Source: an uncultured Eubacteriales bacterium
Lineage (GTDB): Bacteria > Bacillota > Clostridia > Oscillospirales > CAG-272
DNA: 64,000 nt
Direction of reading: 5' to 3'
Assembly: GCA_934467415.1 (NCBI GenBank)
Contig: CAKSLQ010000011.1
Coordinates: 27,306-91,305, forward strand
Shown here: piece after piece, positions 52,240 through 61,133 of the stretch
Numbering within the stretch: position 1 is the first letter of the stretch
Layout: every line of letters begins with the position of its first letter
Program-made: the position numbers and the translations under genes
Notes under the pieces: generated by a model
The model's input: only the letters and a program-made list of their open reading frames with translations
What the model was told of the DNA's origin: nothing
Databases searched by the model: none

Positions 52240-53301
52240 TTATTCGATCAGCATTGCATCGCCAAAACTGAAGAAGCGATAGCCCTCGCGCACCGCCAGC
52301 TTGTAGGCGTCGAGCATCTTTTCGCGCGACCACAGCGCGCTGACCAGCATGAGCAAGGTGCTTTCGGGCAGATGAAAATTGGTGATCAGCGCGTCGGTCA
52401 TCTTAAATTTGTAGCCCGGGTAGATGAAAATGCCGGTGTCGTCCGTCATCTCATGCAGGATACCGTCCTCGTCCGACGCGCTCTCGAGCACGCGGCAGGA
52501 GGTCGTCCCGACCGCGATGACGCGCCCGCCCGCCGCGCGGCGGCGGTTGATCTCCTCGGCGGCCTCGCGGCTGACCGAAAAATACTCGCTGTGCATCACA
52601 TGGTCGCCGACCTTTGACTCCTTGACCGGGCGGAACGTGCCGAGCCCGACATGCAGCATGACCGGCACGATCGCCGTGCCCCTCGCGCGGATCCTGTCGA
52701 GCAGTTCCTCGGTGAAATGCAGCCCCGCGGTCGGCGCGGCGGCGCTGCCCGCCTCGCGGGCATACACCGTCTGATAGAGGCTGTCATCCTCGAGCTTTTC
52801 CGTGATGTAGGGCGGGAGCGGCATGCTGCCGATCTTCTCCAGCACGCCGTAGATCTCCGCGCCGCCGACCGAGAAGGTCACGATGCGGTTGCCCTCCTCG
52901 ACGATGTCCGTAATCTCGCCTTCAAGCAGGCCGTCGCCGAAGATGAATCTCTTGCCGATCTTCGCTTTCTTGCCGGGGCGCACCAGCGTCTCCCAGGTGC
53001 GGTCACCGTGCCGCCGCAGAAGCAGGAACTCCACCACGCGGTCCGGCTTTTCCGCGTCCGTGCCGTAAAGCCGCGCGGGAATAACCTTGGAGTCGTTGAT
53101 GACCAGCACATCCTCGGGGCGGATGCAGTCAATCACATCGTAGAAATGCTTGTGCGTAATTTCGCCGCTTGCGCGGTCGATAACCATCAGACGTGCTGCG
53201 TCGCGCGGCTCGGCGGGGTGCTGTGCGATCTGCGCCTGCGGCAGGTCGTAGTAAAAATCCTCTTTGCGCAAATCGGTTGCAATGCGTTCGTTCTTTACCA
53301 T
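52240..53301 (-). CDS. queA: S-adenosylmethionine:tRNA ribosyltransferase-isomerase
   Basis: A 353-residue enzyme that transfers the ribosyl group of SAM to preQ1-tRNA, making epoxyqueuosine. FYYDLPQAQIAQHPAEPRDA near the start, LVINDSKVIPARLYG, APTAGLHFTEELL and TNFHLPESTLLMLVSA are diagnostic. The ATG at 53301 is preferred over 53337: the start MVKNERIATDLRKEDFYYDL fits the family, and the earlier ATG is too close to the -10 box, though the ribosome site here is weak. No other queuosine gene is in the window. Confidence 0.93.
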   Translation of the reverse strand: MVKNERIATDLRKEDFYYDLPQAQIAQHPAEPRDAARLMVIDRASGEITHKHFYDVIDCIRPEDVLVINDSKVIPARLYGTDAEKPDRVVEFLLLRRHGDRTWETLVRPGKKAKIGKRFIFGDGLLEGEITDIVEEGNRIVTFSVGGAEIYGVLEKIGSMPLPPYITEKLEDDSLYQTVYAREAGSAAAPTAGLHFTEELLDRIRARGTAIVPVMLHVGLGTFRPVKESKVGDHVMHSEYFSVSREAAEEINRRRAAGGRVIAVGTTSCRVLESASDEDGILHEMTDDTGIFIYPGYKFKMTDALITNFHLPESTLLMLVSALWSREKMLDAYKLAVREGYRFFSFGDAMLIE

Positions 53302-53354
53302 ACGTTTCTTTCGCAAAAAATGCGTTCTTTCATACATTGATATCAGACAGACTT

Positions 53355-53383
53355 ATTATAAACCACTCTGCACAAAAATTCAA
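53355..53383 (-). promoter_or_regulatory. queA-ruvX promoter
   Basis: TTGAAT, 17 bases, TATAAT on the minus strand. Confidence 0.8.
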
Positions 53384-53395
53384 GTAGAGGTTTCT

Positions 53396-54292
53396 ATGAA
53401 AGAGCATTCCGAAAACACATCGCTTTTCACGGGTGCGGCAACGGCGCTGGCCACGCCGTTTTCGGGCGGCGAAATCGACCTTGCCGCCTTTGAGCGGCTG
53501 GTTGAATGGCAGCTCGACATGGGCATCGACGCCGTCTGCGTGGCGGGGACGACCGGCGAGGCGGCCACGCTCTCGCGCGGCGAGCGCCGCCGTCTGCTCG
53601 GCGCGGCACGCGCGCTCTCGGCGGGCAAAGTGCCGCTGATCGCCGGATGCGGCAGCGCCGACACCAAGGCGGCCTGTACGCTCACGGCCGATGCGGTCGC
53701 CTGCGGCGCGGACGCGCTGCTCGTCATCACGCCCTACTGCAACAAGGGAACGGCGGACGGCATCCTCGAGCACTACCGCCGCGTGGCCGATGCGGCGTGC
53801 GGCCGCCCCGTCATTCTCTACAACATCCCGTCCCGCACCGGCGTGGATCTCACCGCAGCCCAGTATGCCGCGCTTGCCGAAATTCCGCACATCTGCGCGG
53901 TCAAGGAAGCCTCCGGCAGCATGGCAAAGCTCACGCGGCTCTGCGCCGACGGGCGGCTCGCGGTCTACAGCGGCAATGACGATCAGATCCTGCCCGTCAT
54001 GGCTGTCGGTGGCCGCGGCGTGATCTCGGTGCTGTCCAACCTCGCGCCCGCCGCCGTCTCGGCCATGACGCACGCGGCGGCGGACGGCGACTTTGCCACG
54101 GCGCGGCATCTCGCGTACAAATACGCGCGGCTCATTTCGCTGCTCTTCGCCGAGACCAATCCCGCGCCGCTGAAATACGCCTTAGAGCTGCTCGGCCTTT
54201 GCAGAGGCGAGGTGCGCCTGCCGCTGGCCGAAGTCGGCGATGACCTGAAGGCGGCGCTGCGCGGGGAGCTCACCGCCCTCGGCATGCTGTAA
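53396..54292 (+). CDS. dapA: 4-hydroxy-tetrahydrodipicolinate synthase
   Basis: A 298-residue class I aldolase condensing pyruvate and aspartate semialdehyde on the lysine/diaminopimelate path. AGTTGEAATLSRGER, the Tyr of ILYNIPSRTGVDL and the Schiff-base Lys of ICAVKEASGS are intact. The ATG at 53396 has AGAGG five bases upstream and gives the family length. Divergent from queA and alone; no separate plus-strand promoter was clear in the short divergent gap. Confidence 0.95.
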   Translation: MKEHSENTSLFTGAATALATPFSGGEIDLAAFERLVEWQLDMGIDAVCVAGTTGEAATLSRGERRRLLGAARALSAGKVPLIAGCGSADTKAACTLTADAVACGADALLVITPYCNKGTADGILEHYRRVADAACGRPVILYNIPSRTGVDLTAAQYAALAEIPHICAVKEASGSMAKLTRLCADGRLAVYSGNDDQILPVMAVGGRGVISVLSNLAPAAVSAMTHAAADGDFATARHLAYKYARLISLLFAETNPAPLKYALELLGLCRGEVRLPLAEVGDDLKAALRGELTALGML

Positions 54293-54356
54293 ACATGCGA
54301 CGCATGGAATGGCAGCATCTGGTTACAACAAGGCTTTCGGCAGATTCTGCAAATTC

Positions 54357-54629
54357 AGGCTCCCTCTGACGAGGGTGAGCTGTACGAGACGCGATGCGTC
54401 TCGCGGAGTTTTTCTTCGTCGGCTGAACGCCGACGATTTCGCTATGCGAAACCGAAAAACATCCTGACGGTGACTGAGGGAGAGATAACGCGCAGTAACA
54501 TTTGCACGCCTTTTCCTTCTTTTGAGATATCTCTCCCTCCGTCACGGCGTTGCCGTGATGTTTTCCGAAGGAAAACTCATGAGGAACACATCGTGTTCCG
54601 TGCCACACTCCCCCGTCAGGTGGAGGCTT
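54357..54629. repeat. Structured inverted-repeat element R4 (expanded relative of R2)
   Basis: Outer arms GGCTCCCTCTGACG and CGTCAGGTGGAGGCTT match R2 in opposite orientation, as do the inner GAGGGAGAGATA/TATCTCTCCCTC arms. Compared with R2 it carries additional hairpins at loop positions: GAGACGC/GCGTCTC, GTTTTCC/GGAAAAC and GGAACAC/GTGTTCC. No credible gene. Confidence 0.85.
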
Positions 54630-54675
54630 GTTTAGATACAACATTGTATTGCTTGCAGAAATAGGCATAAAAAGC

Positions 54676-54729
54676 GGGCGATTCATGAATCGCCCCCTAC
54701 AGCTTTGCAAAGAACTTGTTCTTGTAGGG
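54676..54729. repeat. Second palindromic repeat (GGGCGATTCATGAATCGCCC)
   Basis: A perfect 20-bp palindrome is followed by CCCTACA...TGTAGGG arms. It is unlike R1-R4 in sequence. Confidence 0.7.
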
Positions 54730-54805
54730 ACCGGCATCCTCTGTCAAGAGCAAGATTGTATACATTTCAGCATTGCCGCTTTGAATCTGCATATTCGCCC
54801 TCTTC

Positions 54806-54850
54806 AAAAGCCGTATTGCCGAAAGGCGATGCGGCTTTTCGCCTCTTTTT
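54806..54850 (+). terminator. Hairpin upstream of the guaA promoter
   Basis: AAAAGCCG-AT-GCC, GAAA, GGC-AT-CGGCTTTT with G-U pairs filling the gaps, then CTTTTT. It isolates guaA from upstream reading. Confidence 0.75.
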
Positions 54851-54864
54851 ATTGAATCTTGCCG

Positions 54865-54893
54865 TTGACAGTCGCCCGAAATGCGGATATAAT
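54865..54893 (+). promoter_or_regulatory. guaA promoter (consensus)
   Basis: TTGACA, 17 bases, TATAAT: a perfect sigA promoter. No purine-riboswitch pattern was seen between it and the start at 54945. Confidence 0.9.
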
Positions 54894-54944
54894 ACATATT
54901 GTATCTTATTTTGCGCTTTCTTTGAAGAAAGGAAACCTGAAAAC

Positions 54945-56813
54945 ATGGAAAAACTTGCGATTCTCGACTGCGGCGGCCAGTACACAAAAGTGATTGACCG
55001 CAAGGTTCGCGAGCTGGGCGTCTACTCGGACATTTTCCCGATGGGCGTCGGCGCGGACAAGCTGCGCGGCTACGATGCGATGATCCTCAGCGGCGGCCCC
55101 TCCAGCGTATGGGAGAGCGGCGCGCCCGCCTACGATCCCGCCATCTTTGAGCTCGGCATCCCGACGCTCGGCATCTGCTACGGTATGCAGCTCATCAACG
55201 AGCATTTCGGCGGCATCGTCCTGCCCGAGGTCAAGACCGAGTACGGTCCGACCGAGATCGACATCATCGCGCCCTGCCCGCTCACCGACGGCATGGACAG
55301 GAAGCAGACCGTCCTGATGAGCCACGGCGACGCGGTCAAGAAGCACGCGGACGGCTTTGTCACCTTTGCCGTCACCGGCGATGTCGTCGCCGGTATTTAC
55401 AACGCCGAGCGGAAGATCATCGGCGTGCAGTTCCACCCCGAGGTAGACCTCTCGGAGCACGGCGTGGAAATGCTGGAGAATTTTCTGCGCAAGGTCTGCG
55501 GCCTCAGGGAGACCTACGCGCTGGAGGACCGCATCGAGACCTCGGTGCGCATGATCCGCGAAAAGGTCGGAAACGAAAAGGTCATCGTCCTCGTTTCGGG
55601 CGGCGTGGACAGCGCCGTCACCGCTGCGCTGCTGGTACGCGCGCTCCCGCCGGAGAATGTCTATGCCATCCACATCGACCACGGCATGATGCGCAAGAAC
55701 GAGAGTGACCTCATCTGCGAGAACCTGAAGAAGCTCGGCCTCGTCCACATGAAGCGCGTCAACGCCGAGAACGAGTTCTTCAACGGCGCCGTGGATGACG
55801 GCACGGGCAAGGTCATCGGCCCTCTCTCCGCCACCGTCGATCCCGAGAAGAAGCGCAAGATCATCGGCTCCATGTTCGTCAAGGTCACCGCAAAGGCGGC
55901 CGAGGAGCTGGGCATCGACTTCGACAACACCTTCTTGGCGCAGGGGACGCTCCGCCCCGACCTGATCGAGAGCGGCAACCCCGATGTCAGCGGTTACGCC
56001 AACAAGATCAAGACGCATCACAACGACGTCGATATTATCCGCAAGTTCCGCGAAAAAGGCAAGATCATCGAGACCAACTGGGACTGGCACAAGGATGAGG
56101 TCCGCCAGGTCGCGCGTATGCTCGGCCTCGACGAGGAGATCGCCTCGCGCCAGCCGTTCCCCGGCCCCGGCCTCGGCGTCCGCATCCTCTGCAACGACTC
56201 CACCGTTGCCATCACGACCGAGCAGCGTAAAAAGCTCGCCGACTTCCTCGCCGACTACGAGGGCGGCAAATACGTCGGCAAGATCGCGCCGATCCGCAGC
56301 GTCGGCGTCCAGGGTGACAACCGCTCCTACAAGAGTCTGGTCGTCCTCGGCGGCGGCCTGCCGACCGACTGGGACGCGCTCTTTGAGGTCGCCCGCGCCA
56401 TCCCCAACAACCTCTCGTTCATCAACCGCGTTGCCTACCGCGTAGACTCGAAGGAGCCGGTCAACACGCTGACCTGCACGCCGATGCACATCTGCCACGA
56501 GACCGCGGAGGTTCTCCGCGAGGCGGACGCCATCGTCACCGGCACGGTCATGAACAAGAAGATCGCACAGTGCTTCGCCGTGCTGCTCCCCGTCTCGACC
56601 GACGAGACCTCGGCGCGTCCCTATTCGATCGTCATCCGCGCCGTCGTCACCAGCGACTATATGACCGCCCGTGCCGCCGTCCCCGGCGTCCACTTCCCCG
56701 TCGAAGCGCTCGAGTCCGCCGCAAAGCAGATCAAAGAAAAGCTCGGCGATAAGGTCGATATGGTCCTCTACGATGTCACCGGTAAACCCCCGGCAACGAT
56801 CGAGTGGGAATGA
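54945..56813 (+). CDS. guaA: GMP synthase (glutamine-hydrolysing), long form
   Basis: A 622-residue enzyme making GMP from XMP. The glutaminase domain has Cys in LGICYGMQLI and His/Glu in GVQFHPEVDL; the ATP-pyrophosphatase has the P-loop VLVSGGVDSAV. It is about 100 residues longer than the E. coli enzyme and shares DNTFLAQGTLRPDLIES and ETNWDWHKDEVRQ with the long eukaryotic form. The ATG at 54945 has AAAGGAAA upstream. The last codons (GAG TGG GAA TGA) form the attachment core of the adjoining island. Confidence 0.96.
   Translation: MEKLAILDCGGQYTKVIDRKVRELGVYSDIFPMGVGADKLRGYDAMILSGGPSSVWESGAPAYDPAIFELGIPTLGICYGMQLINEHFGGIVLPEVKTEYGPTEIDIIAPCPLTDGMDRKQTVLMSHGDAVKKHADGFVTFAVTGDVVAGIYNAERKIIGVQFHPEVDLSEHGVEMLENFLRKVCGLRETYALEDRIETSVRMIREKVGNEKVIVLVSGGVDSAVTAALLVRALPPENVYAIHIDHGMMRKNESDLICENLKKLGLVHMKRVNAENEFFNGAVDDGTGKVIGPLSATVDPEKKRKIIGSMFVKVTAKAAEELGIDFDNTFLAQGTLRPDLIESGNPDVSGYANKIKTHHNDVDIIRKFREKGKIIETNWDWHKDEVRQVARMLGLDEEIASRQPFPGPGLGVRILCNDSTVAITTEQRKKLADFLADYEGGKYVGKIAPIRSVGVQGDNRSYKSLVVLGGGLPTDWDALFEVARAIPNNLSFINRVAYRVDSKEPVNTLTCTPMHICHETAEVLREADAIVTGTVMNKKIAQCFAVLLPVSTDETSARPYSIVIRAVVTSDYMTARAAVPGVHFPVEALESAAKQIKEKLGDKVDMVLYDVTGKPPATIEWE
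56801..56813. other. Left attachment repeat of the guaA island
   Basis: CGAGTGGGAATGA, the last 13 bases of guaA. CGAGTGGGAATAA recurs at 62046-62058. The shared core is CGAGTGGGAAT. Confidence 0.75.
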
Positions 56814-56881
56814 TCCCCGAAAGGCTGAAAAGCCTTGAAAATGCTGAACTTTTGCGGATTTTGATGCTGTCAAAATCGCTT

Positions 56882-56900
56882 TTTGACGCGAATTTGACGC
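56882..56900. repeat. Tandem TTTGACGC repeats near the left attachment site
   Basis: TTTGACGC at 56882-56889 and 56893-56900, 11 bp apart (one helical turn), the layout of integrase arm sites. No integrase gene is present. Confidence 0.5.
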
Positions 56901-56922
56901 AACTTATTTTCAGAGAAAATAA

Positions 56923-56958
56923 GAAATGCTCTGACGAAACCAATCGTCAGAGCATTTC
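56923..56958. terminator. Terminator at the end of the defence operon
   Basis: A 15-bp perfect stem GAAATGCTCTGACGA with a 6-base loop, downstream of the specificity gene. No gene is seen in 56814-57065. Confidence 0.8.
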
Positions 56959-57065
56959 CTTTATTCTTCATCATCTTTGATGTCTGCGTAATGAATCGGA
57001 TTGCGGCTGCCCAAACCAAATTAGAAGAGAGCCGTTATCGCAATAGTCTCGTAAATGAGCAAACA

Positions 57066-58184
57066 TTATTCCTCACTTTTTACTATCTCTTTAGTTTTTT
57101 CAATCTTTCTATCTGCATAGAGAACTACATCTTTGATGACAAGTTTTTGTACAGCAGAAATCAAAATTGCCATTGTATCATAATCAGGTTTCCCGTCTTT
57201 CGTCGGAAGCTGAATGTCGAGAGCATCGGCATCTTTAGCGTAGAAGTTATGTCCGTAATCAAATTTACCGGTGTGAGCCGCTTTGTGGATGGCAGCGGTC
57301 AGAAAGATTGATGCTTTCATTGGAACAGTTTCGGTATGTACAACCGCCACGTGATCGTCTGCTCCGTACTTGTAATTACGATACTTAGCAGAACCGAACA
57401 TATCAATCGTTGTAGTGTTTTTCTCGAACACCTCAACATCATTGCTGATATATGCGGAAATGCCTTCCGATGCTTCACCCGCAGTAACAAATGGGAGCGT
57501 TCCTGCAATACGGTCATCACCTTTCAAACGCTTGCCCCGTGTAGATTTACCAAAGAGCCTTTCAAGATTATATGTATCCCATTTAAGCGACTGAAAGTTT
57601 TTAAGTGCGCTTTCCTCTTCACTGGATAATTCATAATTATCCAGTCCGCTTACTGTTAAGTAAGCGGACAGCTCCGCTACACGCTCCGCTTCCAGCTCCG
57701 CTATAAAGGATTCCATAAAAGTAAAGTCGATAGAACCGTTATTTTTTTTTGGAAGTGAAACTGTTTGTTTTTTTAATGTTTCGACGTTGAATCTTGAACT
57801 TCCCCAAGCGAAAGAACAAAACGCCTTTCTCATGGCCGAAAGGAAAAATTGAGCGTTATCTTTTCCAAATTTGGTATACTTCGGCTTTAGTATTTTTATT
57901 TTGTCTCCCGTAAAATATGGCTTTTCTTGATAAAACATTGTGGCGGTATCTTGACCAAAAGATATTGTATTCCCTGGATTAAGATATTTAATAGGTTCAT
58001 CAATGTTACCTTTTTTCCCATTTTCGGTACTTTGGCGAACTATGTATGGATGCCCGCCATTTTCGATAATTTTCACTTTGTTGGCATCAAAACGTTTTTT
58101 ATAAGATACAACTTCAAATAAATCCCCAAGCTTATATTCGCCCCACTTAACAGTCCTCAACTTTTCGTTAAGTGAGGCATTCAT
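57066..58184 (-). CDS. Specificity subunit of a BcgI-like restriction-modification system
   Basis: A 372-residue DNA-recognition subunit. Two target-recognition halves: KWGEYKLGDLFEVVSYKKRF...FVETLKK-type and KWDTYNLERLFGKSTRGKRL...GHNFYAKDADALDIQLP, each followed by a helical spacer (FIAELEAERVAELSAYL; LYADRKIEKTKEIV). The start at 58184 overlaps the stop of the nuclease-methyltransferase gene by 4 bases. Length matches BcgI-B-type subunits, which bind a two-part site. AT-richer than the chromosome to its left. Confidence 0.88.
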   Translation of the reverse strand: MNASLNEKLRTVKWGEYKLGDLFEVVSYKKRFDANKVKIIENGGHPYIVRQSTENGKKGNIDEPIKYLNPGNTISFGQDTATMFYQEKPYFTGDKIKILKPKYTKFGKDNAQFFLSAMRKAFCSFAWGSSRFNVETLKKQTVSLPKKNNGSIDFTFMESFIAELEAERVAELSAYLTVSGLDNYELSSEEESALKNFQSLKWDTYNLERLFGKSTRGKRLKGDDRIAGTLPFVTAGEASEGISAYISNDVEVFEKNTTTIDMFGSAKYRNYKYGADDHVAVVHTETVPMKASIFLTAAIHKAAHTGKFDYGHNFYAKDADALDIQLPTKDGKPDYDTMAILISAVQKLVIKDVVLYADRKIEKTKEIVKSEE

Positions 58185-60223
58185 TTTCCCAGACGGTCGT
58201 CCTCCGTGGATTGATTTTTGAGAAGATTTGATACTTCCCAAGCCAGATAATCGCTGACTGTTTTCTTGAAATCTTCAAGTGTCGGTTTTGTGTCTATCGG
58301 CGCCGTCTGGTTCCAATCCGCGCCGTTTTCGGGGTCTATTTTGCCTTCGTAGTATTCTTTTTCGGTAAAAATATTCAGCTTTGATTTGCCGAAACGCACC
58401 AAGTCGACAAGCTCGGCATATCGCTCTTTTGCGTGGTCGGTATCTCGCAGGTTACAGCTTGCCTTTTTGCGATTTGTTCGCGTATATCCGTCAACAGAGA
58501 AATCGATGAACTTTACGGTGTCGTCTTTCTGGTGTGCTTCTCCGATGCGGAAAACATAGACATTCGTCTGAACGCTGGATTTGCCGATAAAAAGGTCTAT
58601 CGGCATTTTGATGCTTGCAAGCAGAGTGCTGTGTTTCAAAATTCTCTTGTTATATTCCGTTGCTTTGCCGCTGCCTGCGGAATTCTGGATGATAATTGCG
58701 GCGTAGCCTTTGCTCATCATCGAGAGGGCTTTTTCAACGAAAACCATTCCATTGCCCGGCGCAGAATACGGCGGATTCAGGACAAAAGCATCTGCCGGGA
58801 ACTTTTCATCCGTTTTGCTGAAGCCGTAATGACCGTTAAATTCTTTCAGAGAGTCCTTGTTCAGAATATTAGAGCTGCCGTCGCCCATCAGAATCATATT
58901 GAGGATAGCAAGCATATAAACTTCCGAAAGAATTTCAAGACCGAGCAGCTGATTAGCCTTTATTTCGGCAGATTTTAGTGCAAAGGCATCTGGGGATTTT
59001 ATCTTTTCTTTAGCATCTATCAGCATCTCATTCATAGACGCGACGAGAAGCCCGGCCGAACCGGTTGCAAAATCCCACACATAAGAATCCTTGTTTACCC
59101 TTGCGAGTCTTGCCAAAAGGGTGGCAACATAGGAAGGCGTCAGCACAACATCATTCAGCTTGTCCTGTGAAAAGCCGAGCCAGCTGTACATTTCATTAAA
59201 CAATTTTCCGGTAAAATCGGTGCTTAAACCAATTTTATAGTAAATGCCGAGATCGTCGATGATTTTTGTAAATACCCGTTTGAGCTGGCTTTCTCCGTTT
59301 TCAACCTTATTGATATTATCGGTTGTCAGTGTGTTTTGTAAGGTACGGACGATCAGATCACGTTTTTCCTGCGGTAGGTTCTTTTCGCTCAGAAACGCTT
59401 TGATCTTCCGGAGGATAATATCGCCGTCACGGTTGCCTTCTTCGGTTGAGGATTTCAGCTCGGATTTTTCAAGTGCAGCAACTTTGCCGGGAACACCGAG
59501 CGTAGCGATAATAGATGCAGCAACGAGGTACACACGGTCGCGCTCACTTAACCCTTTCTCGTTGTTGTAAATATCATTGTTCAGCTTTACAAGGCTGGCG
59601 TTAATTTCCTGCTCACGATGCTCTCTGAGCTTTTCGATCTCTTCCTGTGAAAGTCGGAGGCGCTTTACTTTTTCAATAAAGCTGTCAAAATTGCTCTTTT
59701 TTAGGAAAGAAAAATCGGTGTAATCATCGACCTTCTGACCGATACCGAAATTGCTCTTGGAAACATAATATACGCCGATTTCATATTCCAGTTTTCCGGC
59801 ATCATTTTTGTAACCGGTCATTCCGATGGCAATAATATCGGTATAGCTCGTATAATGCAGCAGTGCGTTTGCATAATGAACGGCACCATTCACGGCATAC
59901 GAATTGATATTCTTGAAATCGGGCTGATTCTTTGATGTTTTGTTTGCAACCTTGCCATCCGCATCAAGCTTAACAAGCCTATCTTTATAGCCCTTATACT
60001 CAATCAAAATCGGATAATTGCCCAAATTCTTGTCCTGTAAAAGGAGTTTTGCATCGGGACGGTTCCCTCCAACACCACCATTTTTGGAGTAGTAGTCATT
60101 AAGCGCCTGGTCTATTTCTGTATTTAGCGATTCCTGCTCCAGTTTATAATCCAGCTTATATGATTTCATCCAACCGTTTGCAAGATCGGCAATATTCGGT
60201 TCGACAGATTGAATTTTAGCCAT
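58181..60223 (-). CDS. Fused nuclease-adenine methyltransferase (BcgI A-like)
   Basis: A 680-residue protein. The N-terminus has a PD-(D/E)xK-like nuclease motif: Pro56-Asp57 and Glu75-Tyr-Lys77 (RPDAKLL...ILIEYKG). The N6-adenine methyltransferase has motif I VWDFATGSAGLL at about 383-392 and motif IV NPPY at 483-486, with LTPSYVATLL before it. A separate HsdR gene is absent, and the fusion plus specificity partner matches type IIB BcgI-like systems, which cut on both sides of their site. GGGAGG precedes the ATG. It overlaps the toxin gene by 8 bases. Confidence 0.9.
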   Translation of the reverse strand: MAKIQSVEPNIADLANGWMKSYKLDYKLEQESLNTEIDQALNDYYSKNGGVGGNRPDAKLLLQDKNLGNYPILIEYKGYKDRLVKLDADGKVANKTSKNQPDFKNINSYAVNGAVHYANALLHYTSYTDIIAIGMTGYKNDAGKLEYEIGVYYVSKSNFGIGQKVDDYTDFSFLKKSNFDSFIEKVKRLRLSQEEIEKLREHREQEINASLVKLNNDIYNNEKGLSERDRVYLVAASIIATLGVPGKVAALEKSELKSSTEEGNRDGDIILRKIKAFLSEKNLPQEKRDLIVRTLQNTLTTDNINKVENGESQLKRVFTKIIDDLGIYYKIGLSTDFTGKLFNEMYSWLGFSQDKLNDVVLTPSYVATLLARLARVNKDSYVWDFATGSAGLLVASMNEMLIDAKEKIKSPDAFALKSAEIKANQLLGLEILSEVYMLAILNMILMGDGSSNILNKDSLKEFNGHYGFSKTDEKFPADAFVLNPPYSAPGNGMVFVEKALSMMSKGYAAIIIQNSAGSGKATEYNKRILKHSTLLASIKMPIDLFIGKSSVQTNVYVFRIGEAHQKDDTVKFIDFSVDGYTRTNRKKASCNLRDTDHAKERYAELVDLVRFGKSKLNIFTEKEYYEGKIDPENGADWNQTAPIDTKPTLEDFKKTVSDYLAWEVSNLLKNQSTEDDRLGK

Positions 60224-61133
60224 CGTTCTTTCCTCCCTGTGTCCAGCTACCGTTATAAGCGGACCAAGATTCTGTGTATTTGTTGCCAGTAACCGCTGCC
60301 TTGTACGGCTCTGCCAAGAATGTTTTTATCGCCCTCAGTATCGTATTATAATCATCGGTCTTTCTGTTGATCTTACGGCAGAAGGCTTTCCACTTCTTCC
60401 GCATCGCATCGTCGCTGCCGAATGCCATGACCTGCTCAAACTGCTCCACCGTGAACTTGTGTCCACGGTTTTCAAAGGTCTTTTTCAGCGCTTCCGCCAG
60501 CGTTGCGCCGTCGAAATCGAAGTTGTTCGCAAGGTAATAGAGATCGTAATAATCCTTCATCCGACTGGAAAACTCCATCAGGCTGAGAATTGCATCCAGC
60601 TTCTCAGCAACGGTCGTTTCCAGCGAATACGTATTGACCGTCGGAGCCTCAAAATCGTCAAGCTGCGTTGGTATCTTCCGCTTTTCCTGTCTCGGCACGA
60701 TGATGTCCCCCACACCGAAATCAATGCCAAAAGGAGTTTTTGTGTTCTTTATCCTTGCTACGAGGGAAGCACCAATACCGGCGTACTTCTTTGCCACAGC
60801 AATGGGAGCCACATTTTTGATTTCAAATGTGATAAAATCGTTGCCCGTTTGGGTTGCAATGATCCCCTCCAATATCGCTTGAAGCTGTTCCGGTGTATTG
60901 GGCATCTTTCTGAGCAGAAAATCCACATCAGCCGTAACACGGCTATCGAAATCCGTGAGGGAATAGAGGAACAGTCCGCCTTTGAGAACCAGGTTTTCCG
61001 CATATTTTGACTTTTCCAGTCGGCGCAGGAACTCTTCCTGGCAGAAAAGCTGTAAGCAGAGCTGATAGCTTCTGCCGCTTTTTGCGGCTTTGTTTTTGAG
61101 CCGTGCAAGCACGGATGCAGCCACGTCAGCCAT
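60216..61133 (-). CDS. AbiEii-family nucleotidyltransferase toxin
   Basis: A 305-residue toxin-type nucleotidyltransferase. NLVLKGGLFLYSL (Lys-Gly-Gly at 51-53) and RVTADVDFLL (Asp69 and Asp71) are the family's active-site motifs; VAEKLDAILSL and RMKDYYDLYYLA follow in the C-terminal half. AbiEii proteins block growth by transferring nucleotides and are held by AbiEi. GGAGG lies upstream within the antitoxin gene. It overlaps the genes on both sides by 8 bases. Confidence 0.9.
   Translation of the reverse strand: MADVAASVLARLKNKAAKSGRSYQLCLQLFCQEEFLRRLEKSKYAENLVLKGGLFLYSLTDFDSRVTADVDFLLRKMPNTPEQLQAILEGIIATQTGNDFITFEIKNVAPIAVAKKYAGIGASLVARIKNTKTPFGIDFGVGDIIVPRQEKRKIPTQLDDFEAPTVNTYSLETTVAEKLDAILSLMEFSSRMKDYYDLYYLANNFDFDGATLAEALKKTFENRGHKFTVEQFEQVMAFGSDDAMRKKWKAFCRKINRKTDDYNTILRAIKTFLAEPYKAAVTGNKYTESWSAYNGSWTQGGKNDG

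Noticed and set aside
54270..54737. A 155-codon frame through repeat R4
   Set aside because: It runs through hairpin arms and the dapA 3' end; its composition follows the palindromes and not codons.
54293..54944. A purine riboswitch in front of guaA
   Set aside because: No conserved purine-aptamer core was found, and the consensus promoter lies only about 50 bases before the start.
58181..60223. A conventional type I HsdM with a missing HsdR
   Set aside because: The N-terminal PD...EYK motif, the length and the single specificity partner fit a self-sufficient BcgI-like fusion better than a broken type I system.
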